This document shows positions 1 through 7,538 of a stretch of 36,280 nucleotides of DNA, one piece after another. Positions within the stretch are counted from its first letter, which is position 1; every line of letters starts with the position of its first letter. The notes beneath the pieces are model-generated. The model was given only the letters and a program-made list of their open reading frames with translations, had not been told where the DNA came from and made no database searches. Source of the stretch: Oscillatoriales cyanobacterium Centralia_MAG_596 (GTDB lineage: Bacteria > Cyanobacteriota > Cyanobacteriia > Leptolyngbyales > Leptolyngbyaceae); contig JAJPKC010000492.1 of assembly GCA_021323955.1 (NCBI GenBank), positions 1 through 36,280 on the forward strand, read 5' to 3'. The position numbers and the translations under genes are program-made.

Positions 1-1168
1 AACAAATCTCGGTGATCGGCTCATCGTGCAGTGGGTCACGCGTCAGGTTGGGCGACTGCGTTAATCGCACCGGGTGGCGGTGCGTGGGGTCTGTATCTTC
101 CTCAAAGCCGGTAACGGGGCCGCGCACTTCCTCAAACAGCAGCACATCTCCCCTCTGGAGGTCAGGGTAATGCCCCCGCAGGGTCGCTGTGGTTGCTCCC
201 GGAGCCAGCGATAGCTCGATCGCACCCCAGTCGTAGAAATGCAGCTCGTTGTGCTTCAGGTAGAGGGTGAGGGGATACAGCGTTTCAAACACGATGGCTG
301 CCGTGTGATTCACATCGCGATCCGTCAGACCATTTAACCGTGTGTTCCGATTGGGCAATTGCGTCAGCATGGGGATGCCCTGCGGCAACTGACAGTCGCT
401 ACTCACCTGCACCTGCACCCAAACGCGCGCATTGCAGCCTTCGTGCAGCGCATAGTTCAACAAGCGGGCATGGCGGCGAACGGAGGTGCGCTGGCGGGCT
501 GTACCCAGGTAAGCTTCGGTCGCTACCGCATCCTGGTAGTAGCTGAGGTAGTCCGCCGCGTAGGCCAGCACTTCGACCAGCAAGATCCCCTGGTCTGCCG
601 GATGGCGCTCTTTCCATTCCGGCACCAGCAGCGCCAGGTGATCCAGCATGAGGCGACGAAAGCTGGCATAGTCCTTGGCCAGATAGTCAATTTCAGCTAC
701 CAATTGGAGGTCGGGACGGGTGGCAAAGGACGGTTGGGGATCGATCGGCAGGGCTGTCTGTAAAAAAAACGGTGCCCGCTGGAAAAAGCGGTCAATCCCT
801 GCAACATCCACCAGTTCCAACTCGTACGCTGCATAGTCAGGAATATGCGTGGTGTAATTTTGCCAGCGCACCTTGACCGTCAGCGCCGCATCGCCGTTGT
901 CCGGATACTGCACGGACAGGACAGCCAGGGGCGTATCATTTTCGCCCACGCGCCGAATGGTGAGCTTGCGGTTAGTGATACCAGGCGGAATGGGCGATTC
1001 AGACTGGTGAAGCGCATCGGGCACGAAATGGAGCAGCAGATTCCAGATCCCTGGCTCCTCATCCGGTTCGACCTCGATGTAGTCAATCCCGTAGTGATCG
1101 GGCGTTTGCGCGATCGCCTGCCGTCGCTGCACCTTAAAAAAGGTGCTCACCTGCTCGCGCGTGTCCAT
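1..1168 (-). CDS. Baseplate J-like eCIS/phage-type baseplate assembly protein (C-terminus beyond the window edge)
   Basis: Not in the ORF track because it runs off the window. Hand translation from ATG (complement of 1166-1168) is open to position 1: MDTREQVSTFFKVQRRQAIAQTPDHYGIDYIEVE...EIDYLAKDYASFRRLMLDHLALLVPEWKERHPADQGILLVEVLAYAADYLSYYQDAVATEAYLGTARQRTSVRRHARLLNY. The KDYxSFRxLMLD...LxExLAYxADxLSYYQDxVAxEAYLxTARxRxSVRRHARLLxY pattern is typical of 'putative baseplate assembly protein'. Confidence 0.88.
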   Translation of the reverse strand, partial: MDTREQVSTFFKVQRRQAIAQTPDHYGIDYIEVEPDEEPGIWNLLLHFVPDALHQSESPIPPGITNRKLTIRRVGENDTPLAVLSVQYPDNGDAALTVKVRWQNYTTHIPDYAAYELELVDVAGIDRFFQRAPFFLQTALPIDPQPSFATRPDLQLVAEIDYLAKDYASFRRLMLDHLALLVPEWKERHPADQGILLVEVLAYAADYLSYYQDAVATEAYLGTARQRTSVRRHARLLNYALHEGCNARVWVQVQVSSDCQLPQGIPMLTQLPNRNTRLNGLTDRDVNHTAAIVFETLYPLTLYLKHNELHFYDWGAIELSLAPGATTATLRGHYPDLQRGDVLLFEEVRGPVTGFEEDTDPTHRHPVRLTQSPNLTRDPLHDEPITEIC

Positions 1169-1172
1169 ACCG

Positions 1173-1529
1173 TTAGCCTCCGGAGCGCTCAAATTCGGCC
1201 AACTGACGCTCACGGGTGAGCAACACAATGTACTGAATCGAGATCCGGAGGGTAGACTCGACCTGCATGACCTGCACCCCCTCCACCTGAATCAAATCCC
1301 GCAGCCATTGCTGGAGTGAACTTTGAACCAGCGCCTGAATCGCTGTGATCATTTCGCTATTGGGCGATTCAAATACGAGACGACCCAACCCGCAGCCAAA
1401 ATCGGGTCGATTGACCCGTTCATTCGGTTCTGTAAACAACACCTGCTCAATCATCTGCCGAATGTGATCGTCATAGCCCGTTTCGGCGGCTAACCCTTGA
1501 TTGACATGAAAGGGAAAGGCAATTTGCAT
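1173..1529 (-). CDS. gpW/gp25-like baseplate wedge protein
   Basis: 118 aa; FPFHVNQGLAAETGYDDHIRQMIEQVLFTEPNERVNRPDFGCGLGRLVFE is typical of the gpW/gp25 family (LxTxxGERxxxPxFGxGL). Lies directly upstream of the baseplate J gene. Confidence 0.88.
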   Translation of the reverse strand: MQIAFPFHVNQGLAAETGYDDHIRQMIEQVLFTEPNERVNRPDFGCGLGRLVFESPNSEMITAIQALVQSSLQQWLRDLIQVEGVQVMQVESTLRISIQYIVLLTRERQLAEFERSGG

Positions 1530-1546
1530 GACTCCTCCAGAGAGTT

Positions 1547-2437
1547 TTAAACCGGAATGACTACAACGGGCATCCCATCTTCCAGCAAGACGCCCGTGAC
1601 TTCAACAGCCCCCGTCAGCGCGATCGCCACCGAGGTGATCTCAGTAGCTCCAATCGCCGTAATGGCAATATCGGCAGCGGCGGTCAATTCTACTGCGCCC
1701 ACCGCTTCAATCGCCACATCGCCCACTGCCGAGACTTCGATCGCCCCGACGGCATCGATCGCCACATCCCCCGCTGCCGAGATCTCAATGGCCCCAGCGG
1801 CATCGATCGCCACATCCGCCCCTGCCGTCAACTCAATGCCAATTTCAGCCGTAACGCTGACATCAGGCGATTCCACCTCAATGATCTCGGCGGTCATTTC
1901 AATCAGACTCGGCGGATACGTAATCGTAATGCCTTCTTCCGGCACCATATTGATCTCCGCGGGAGCCGCATTGATCAAAATCCCCTCCGAGCTAAAGATC
2001 ATGCTGAGCGGGGTGTTCACGGCAGGCGGAAAACACTCCAGAATGACACCACCCACCTCTGGATCATCGTTTAAGACAAAGGTTACGAACTCCGTTTTAA
2101 ACACTTTGGTTAATGGATTGGGTGGGCCAACGGTAATGGGCGTCTCACCCTCGCCCCAAAAGCAACCGCTCCAAATCGGGTAATTGGGATCGCCGGCCTC
2201 AAACTCAATCCAGACATTCGCGCCGATCGGCGGAATGGCATAAAATCCCACCTGAAAACCAGCGTACGGCGTACAGGGCAGTGCCCAGTTCAGTAACGAA
2301 CCCGAAATAGCGGGGACTTCAGCAATAATGCGACCTAAAAATAGCGGGTCGATGTTGTCCAGCACCTTGCCGCGATATTTGCCGTAGAACTTTTTACCAA
2401 TATCAGTGCGATCGCTGCGGTCGGTTGTAAACGTCAT
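1547..2437 (-). CDS. gpV/VgrG-type eCIS spike protein with repetitive C-terminal beta-helix-like tail
   Basis: 296 aa; KFYGKYRGKVLDNIDPLFLGRIIAEVPAISG...WALPCTPYAGFQVGFYAIPPIGANVWIEFEAGDPNYPIWSGCFWG is the gpV/VgrG OB-fold signature. The C-terminus is built from ~16-aa repeats. Confidence 0.9.
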   Translation of the reverse strand: MTFTTDRSDRTDIGKKFYGKYRGKVLDNIDPLFLGRIIAEVPAISGSLLNWALPCTPYAGFQVGFYAIPPIGANVWIEFEAGDPNYPIWSGCFWGEGETPITVGPPNPLTKVFKTEFVTFVLNDDPEVGGVILECFPPAVNTPLSMIFSSEGILINAAPAEINMVPEEGITITYPPSLIEMTAEIIEVESPDVSVTAEIGIELTAGADVAIDAAGAIEISAAGDVAIDAVGAIEVSAVGDVAIEAVGAVELTAAADIAITAIGATEITSVAIALTGAVEVTGVLLEDGMPVVVIPV

Positions 2438-3582
2438 GACTGTACCGTTGAAACTAAACTACCAGTGCCGTCACGGCTGATGGAAAACTGCTGCTTGTAG
2501 GCATTGCGGCTGATCGTATGGGTGACGCTCTGGATGTAGTAAAGCCCATCGTAGGTGTCGCCTGCGCCACGCACACCCACCAGTCCGCGGGCGCTCAGCA
2601 CCTCCCCATAGCGGAGCGTGTCCAGTTCGCCCTGGGCAGTTACTACCTGATCCGTAGACAGATTGGTGATGGATTGGGCATTGTCGAGCGCTTCAATATA
2701 GGTGAATCCTTTGGGGCTGGTGTACTGGTTATTGCGTACGAACGGCTGGTTCGCGAGCACGGCAGGATTCCGCGACAACGGCGGTAGGCGCGTGCTGTTC
2801 AGGGTTAGCAGCGGCAGGTCTAGCTCACTTTCAGCATCCTGGATCAGACCATGCATGAGCGTCGGGGCCAGCGCATCGTAACGAAAATTGATGGACTGCA
2901 CGTTGGTCGCCACGCCCATATCCACACTCAACGCTTTTTTCGGTGTGTTGAACAACCGAATCGGCGGCCCCCAGTAGGCGACATTCATCAGCGGTTCGGG
3001 CCCCGGCGTGACGTAGAAGACATTGCCATGCTGAGCGGCGAGCTGTTGCAAGTAGGCGCGATCGCTAGAATTTTGCTGTGGCACCCACTCCAGCGGCAAG
3101 GTTACCAGATCAACCAGAGTCGGAATGACTTCAGGGATGACGCCGATCGCCGTATATTTGGCCAGGATGAGCAGGGCGATCGCCGGTGGTCCCAAGGCCG
3201 GGTATTCCAGGGAGAATTCATACAAATCCATCACTACGCTGACATCTTCACCCGTCACGGTCAGCGATGTTGCGCCAAATTCGCTGCTGTGGCTGAGTTC
3301 CTGCTGGGTGATAAAGCCATCCATCAACACGTAGGGAGTACCATTGATAGTTACCGTCAGCAGCACGCGGTTTTGGGGCTTGAGTAAAGGACTTTCCAGC
3401 AGGGCGTAGTCACGCCGATTGCCAGCCGTGCGATCGGCATTAAAACTAATCTGGAAGCCCGATGGCCCCTGATCTGTTTGCATAATCTGCACCTGCTGGA
3501 GCGCTTCCATAATGAACCGGGGTGCCGGTGATGGAATCAGAGTGCCGATCGACAGACTCAGGTTAATACCCGCAATGCTCAT
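2434..3582 (-). CDS. Afp8/gpD-like spike-hub protein (phage late control D family)
   Basis: 382 aa; DGFITQQELSHSSEFGATSLTVTGEDVSVVMD and the C-terminal GVRGAGDTYDGLYYIQSVTHTISRNAYKQQFSISRDG are typical of Afp8/gpD hubs. Overlaps its neighbour genes by 4 bp. Confidence 0.87.
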   Translation of the reverse strand: MSIAGINLSLSIGTLIPSPAPRFIMEALQQVQIMQTDQGPSGFQISFNADRTAGNRRDYALLESPLLKPQNRVLLTVTINGTPYVLMDGFITQQELSHSSEFGATSLTVTGEDVSVVMDLYEFSLEYPALGPPAIALLILAKYTAIGVIPEVIPTLVDLVTLPLEWVPQQNSSDRAYLQQLAAQHGNVFYVTPGPEPLMNVAYWGPPIRLFNTPKKALSVDMGVATNVQSINFRYDALAPTLMHGLIQDAESELDLPLLTLNSTRLPPLSRNPAVLANQPFVRNNQYTSPKGFTYIEALDNAQSITNLSTDQVVTAQGELDTLRYGEVLSARGLVGVRGAGDTYDGLYYIQSVTHTISRNAYKQQFSISRDGTGSLVSTVQS

Positions 3583-3881
3583 GACACCCCCTGGAAGCCC
3601 TGCGGACTGGGCACAGTCAGGATGCGATCGGGCTGGCTGGTCAGATCAAAGGGATCCATCACACCATTGGCATCGCCAAGCTGCCAGAACAATTCAGGAT
3701 TTCCCAAGGCCCGGTATGCAACCAGATCAGGCCAATCATCCGCCAGCACTTTGACAGTGAGACTGCTGCGCCCGTTTTCCATTTGGGGCAAAAACCGGCG
3801 TTGTTTGTAAGTGACACTACGCCCATTGACAGTTGTTTGGGCTTCGGCAACGCGAAAGTAGCGGCTGGTGGGGTCAAACAT
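3579..3881 (-). CDS. Small baseplate/LysM-gpX-like protein
   Basis: 100 aa; FDPTSRYFRVAEAQTTVNGRSVTYKQRRFLPQ...DDWPDLVAYRALGNPELFWQLGDANGVMDPFDLTSQPDRILTVP resembles the short protein encoded next to Afp8-like hubs in eCIS loci. Confidence 0.75.
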   Translation of the reverse strand: MFDPTSRYFRVAEAQTTVNGRSVTYKQRRFLPQMENGRSSLTVKVLADDWPDLVAYRALGNPELFWQLGDANGVMDPFDLTSQPDRILTVPSPQGFQGVS

Positions 3882-3911
3882 GGGGCAAAAGCTGATGTGA
3901 GGGCTGATGGT

Positions 3912-4565
3912 TCAAAGTTGATTGCTATTAACGCCTAAGCTCTGATCGGGTGCTGTCAGGGCCAGGTTTACGATCGCTTCCATACTTTGCTGGTAGCTCA
4001 TGAACTGGTGGTATTCCCGGTTATCAGAGGTGAGATCGGTGTAGTTGAGGACGCGCATACTCAGAGATACGGTGGCGCGAATTGGATTGAGATGGGCGTC
4101 AAAGGCATCTTCCGTAATCGTGTAATTCATCAATCGCACGGGCAACACGCGCCGTGCACCCCAAATGAACAACGTCCGGGGCGCGGTCATGGGGGCCACT
4201 TCCAACACCCCGCTGGCAAGCAACTGCTCACGCTGGTTGACATCAGTACTGCGGGGATAGACCAGCAGTTCTAACGCCGCCAATTGGGGATGGATGCCAA
4301 GCTGGACGCTGGTACGATCGTCAATTTCTAGCTGATCGGATGCATCCAGTTCAATGTCTACATTAATCATCTGCACCGGGGCACCCGTAAAGCGCACCGC
4401 CTGCGAGCGATCGCCCTCTTCGCCGCCCACCATCTGGGGTTGCAGCGTTCGCTGGAGCGTGGCCGGATTATATTGAAACGCGATCGCTTTTGGCTGCTGC
4501 GTCAAAGCATCGACTGTAACCAGCGCACCCGTAACGGTACGCGGCCCTCGCGATCGAGTGGTCAT
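3912..4565 (-). CDS. Afp7-like CIS tube/baseplate adaptor protein
   Basis: 217 aa; AIAFQYNPATLQRTLQP...IELDASDQLE...GIHPQLAALELLVYP...FIWGARRVLPVRLMNYTITEDAFDAHLNPIRATVSLSMRVL is characteristic of the Afp7/CIS tube-like protein. Confidence 0.85.
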   Translation of the reverse strand: MTTRSRGPRTVTGALVTVDALTQQPKAIAFQYNPATLQRTLQPQMVGGEEGDRSQAVRFTGAPVQMINVDIELDASDQLEIDDRTSVQLGIHPQLAALELLVYPRSTDVNQREQLLASGVLEVAPMTAPRTLFIWGARRVLPVRLMNYTITEDAFDAHLNPIRATVSLSMRVLNYTDLTSDNREYHQFMSYQQSMEAIVNLALTAPDQSLGVNSNQL

Positions 4566-4881
4566 AGGCGTTCACCTGAAACGATCCAACAAAACGGGAA
4601 CAAACGAAACAGTAAGTGAATGCAGCGGCAGGTTAAATAATACTGAAAACAAGTGAATTGAAACCAAAATTGAATTCAGGGAACATCAGAAAGACATGCG
4701 TTCGGTCAGACTATAGCACTCAGATCCAGACCTACTCCAAAAGATTATCCTTTCTTAAAACTTTTCCTTTGCAAATTAGAGTACCTGGTAATCAATCCAG
4801 CCGTGTTGATGACCTGTTCCCCGCAATGGAAATAGAATATTATTAAATGACTAAAACTGCGTTTCCTAAGTTGGAAAATTG

Positions 4882-7416
4882 TCAGGATTTTTTCGATTTG
4901 GAGTCTTTATCTGATCGCCTTCCTCTAGCAAAAAAGTCATAGGTCGTGGACTCCCGGAATTCCTTTTCGCGTTCTTCACGAATTTGTCGGTTCTTTTCCC
5001 AATCTTGTCGCCGTTGCTCCTCTTTCTCCCTGGCTAGTTGATATTTTGACTTTGGTTTATTGGCATTGGGTGGCATCGGCTTTAATGGCGCGATAGACAG
5101 GTCAGTTTCTTGCTTGTTTTCAAGATTAGATGGTGCTTCAGGTGGAGGCACGATCAGTTCATCTTTTTTAAATTCTTTGATCATAGGTCGATCCGCAAAT
5201 TGTACCCGCTTTTTCGCACGGTGCTGCATCTGTGGTAATGGTTCTATCGGCGTACTGCCACTGTCCTTGAAATCATGACTGGATCGAATTGGATTTCCTT
5301 CCATACCTAAATTTAAGCGCGTAGAAGATTTCAAGGAATTCGCGATCGCGATTTCTAATTCAGGATCAATGATTGTTTCCTCTCTATTCTCTTTCTGGTT
5401 TTGCGTTTCTACTGAAAAATTAGTGTCTTCCTGCTTACTGGAATCAATGCTCGACAGTTGTTTTGCTTCACTCCCGATCGCAGCATTGAAAGTATCGTCG
5501 TTCAAGCTCGATGGGATCGCAGTAGAAACCAGATTGACGGGAGCATTGTTGGTCGTATTGGAGGGCGATTCAGCGTGATGAGATTCTTTTTGGGCAGCCT
5601 TATCATAGCTATCAACGAAGTGCCCCAGGTAACTTCTTTCACGATTTTCTGGAGTAGTCAACGTATTGTATGTACTATCATCCCAGGATTGCGGATGTGC
5701 CTTTTCGTAAAATTTTGCTTGTCGCCCTACGATACCACCCGATCGCTTCAAATTCTTAATGTGCTTCTTAACAACACCTAAACGAGAAATCGAGGCTTCG
5801 ATTTCATCGTCCGTTAGCAGTCCCGTGAGCTGTTTTCTCACATCGTCCTCTTTCAGATGCTTTACCATTTTTGCGGTTTCAGCATCAACGAGTGGCGGTA
5901 ATCCATAATTACGGCTGCCTTTCATCGGGTCATTGAGCTTACCCGTTGATTTCAGCTTTGTCGGATCGGTGGCATTTTTGCCAAACGCGGCATCATGGTC
6001 GATTCCCATCACATTACCACTGTCATCAATATGAACATTGCCGCCATGCCGATCGACCTGTCCCGTCAAGGCATCCATGATCTGTAAATCGGACAATCCC
6101 TTTTGCGTGACAGGATTTTTGAAATTTACGTTGCGGTAGTAATCGTCGGCATTCAATTGGTAAAACTTGGAAGGATCCTCCATGCTTGTAGGAGTTGATG
6201 GATGCACCGCTTTTTGAGGATTACCGGGCCGAATAAGTTCCTTTCCAGTTGCATCATCAACCATATAAGACCGGCCATGTTTACCTTTCAAGTTATTTAA
6301 AACAGCAAGATTAGTAACTTCCTTGTTAATCCCTTGCTTTAGGGGTTTACCAGGAGCCTCTTCGGAAACGCTGCCAAATTTGTTGTTGTGAGTTGCAAAT
6401 TCCGTGGTAGCGATGGTGTTGCCAGGACCGCTACCCTGCTTGTTTTTCAGCAACTGGGCATAGCGAGAGGTCGCAACAGCACGGTTCGCTAATCTTGGAT
6501 CGTCCAAAGTAACACCGGTTGACTCTGCGGCTGTGCCCACGTCGATCGGTTGATTGTATTGATCCAGCGATCGCGACTCAGAGTCTTTACTGGTGGGTAC
6601 TTTATCTTCCTTAAAATACCCCGTTGTCATCGTTTTACCGATCGGTGTGGTGTAGGTTAGCCGATCAACCTGGTTAATTGCTCCCCCAGCAAACTTATCC
6701 TGGGGTGGGTGTTTTTTGTCAAGGTCTTCGTCGGTAAATTTGATGACCTGTTCCTGTACGGGCTTAGGTGGCGGTGCTTTCTTGCGAAATAGCCCAGCGG
6801 CCTGAATGGGGGCTGTAGCACTGCTTTGCGATCGCGCAGGCTGACCAGTGCTGAGTGGATCTGAACGTTTATTTTCAAGGGCCTGTTTTCCCAGTGTGTC
6901 TGCCTCAGCCTCTAAATGTGGATCGGTATTAATCGGGATAGCCTGATTGGCGAGCGCAGTGACGCGCCGCGATCGCTGCTGCATCACATGGGTAAGCTCA
7001 TGCCCAATAATTTTTTGGCCTTCAGAGCTATGGGGACGAAATTGTCCTGGGGCAAAGTGGAGGTTTTCTCCACGGGTGTATGCGAGTGCGCCAATCTTCT
7101 CCGCATTGTCATCTTCATGTACCCGAACAGCAGAAAAATCCGTATTGAACGAAGATTCCATCTTTTCCCGTAATGGTTTTGGCAATGGTTGCCCACTCGT
7201 TATCAGTTGCAGCGATTCTGGAGAAAACTCTGCTTGCTCAAAGCTATGTCCGAGATAGGAAGACCGCTGAAACTGTGTTGTTACATCAAGACCACTATTA
7301 GATTGCTCTGGCGCGATCGCGGGGGAATGCGATCGTGTTACTAACTGTCCAGACTTTTGTACAAAATTGGATCTGCTTTTGAGTTGAGCATTGGTCTTCA
7401 TGATTCTGTTGCTCAT
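4882..7416 (-). CDS. DUF4157 (eCIS-core) cargo/effector candidate with PI3/4-kinase-like C-terminal region
   Basis: 844 aa; N-terminal KPLREKMESSFNTDFSAVRVHEDDNAEKIGALAYTRGENLHFAPGQFRPHSSEGQKIIGHELTHVMQQR (DUF4157, HExxH). Central LQIMDALTGQVDRHGGNVHIDDSGNVMGIDHDAAFG resembles a PI3/4-kinase-like catalytic loop plus metal-binding ID motif. An alternative start is Met 6 (7401). Confidence 0.85.
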   Translation of the reverse strand: MSNRIMKTNAQLKSRSNFVQKSGQLVTRSHSPAIAPEQSNSGLDVTTQFQRSSYLGHSFEQAEFSPESLQLITSGQPLPKPLREKMESSFNTDFSAVRVHEDDNAEKIGALAYTRGENLHFAPGQFRPHSSEGQKIIGHELTHVMQQRSRRVTALANQAIPINTDPHLEAEADTLGKQALENKRSDPLSTGQPARSQSSATAPIQAAGLFRKKAPPPKPVQEQVIKFTDEDLDKKHPPQDKFAGGAINQVDRLTYTTPIGKTMTTGYFKEDKVPTSKDSESRSLDQYNQPIDVGTAAESTGVTLDDPRLANRAVATSRYAQLLKNKQGSGPGNTIATTEFATHNNKFGSVSEEAPGKPLKQGINKEVTNLAVLNNLKGKHGRSYMVDDATGKELIRPGNPQKAVHPSTPTSMEDPSKFYQLNADDYYRNVNFKNPVTQKGLSDLQIMDALTGQVDRHGGNVHIDDSGNVMGIDHDAAFGKNATDPTKLKSTGKLNDPMKGSRNYGLPPLVDAETAKMVKHLKEDDVRKQLTGLLTDDEIEASISRLGVVKKHIKNLKRSGGIVGRQAKFYEKAHPQSWDDSTYNTLTTPENRERSYLGHFVDSYDKAAQKESHHAESPSNTTNNAPVNLVSTAIPSSLNDDTFNAAIGSEAKQLSSIDSSKQEDTNFSVETQNQKENREETIIDPELEIAIANSLKSSTRLNLGMEGNPIRSSHDFKDSGSTPIEPLPQMQHRAKKRVQFADRPMIKEFKKDELIVPPPEAPSNLENKQETDLSIAPLKPMPPNANKPKSKYQLAREKEEQRRQDWEKNRQIREEREKEFRESTTYDFFARGRRSDKDSKSKKS

Positions 7417-7538
7417 CTATCAGATATTGCTTGAACCAGGTTCCCTACAGTTGCCGCAATGGTCTGGGAATCTGTCGTACTTTAAACCATAAACCATGTT
7501 TTGCTCTGATCCTTACAACTTTATCTTCCAGGTCGGTT

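Noticed and set aside
1557-2183. 208-aa plus-strand ORF rich in Ser/Ala/Thr/Ile
   Set aside because: Antisense to the spike gene; its openness comes from the repetitive spike DNA. The minus-strand protein has clear spike homology features.
2851-3387. 178-aa plus-strand ORF
   Set aside because: Antisense to the Afp8-like hub gene, which has recognisable motifs and operon context.
4658-4846. 62-aa plus-strand ORF in the cargo/Afp7 gap
   Set aside because: AT-rich intergenic sequence, weak start context; more likely promoter region of the downstream minus-strand genes.
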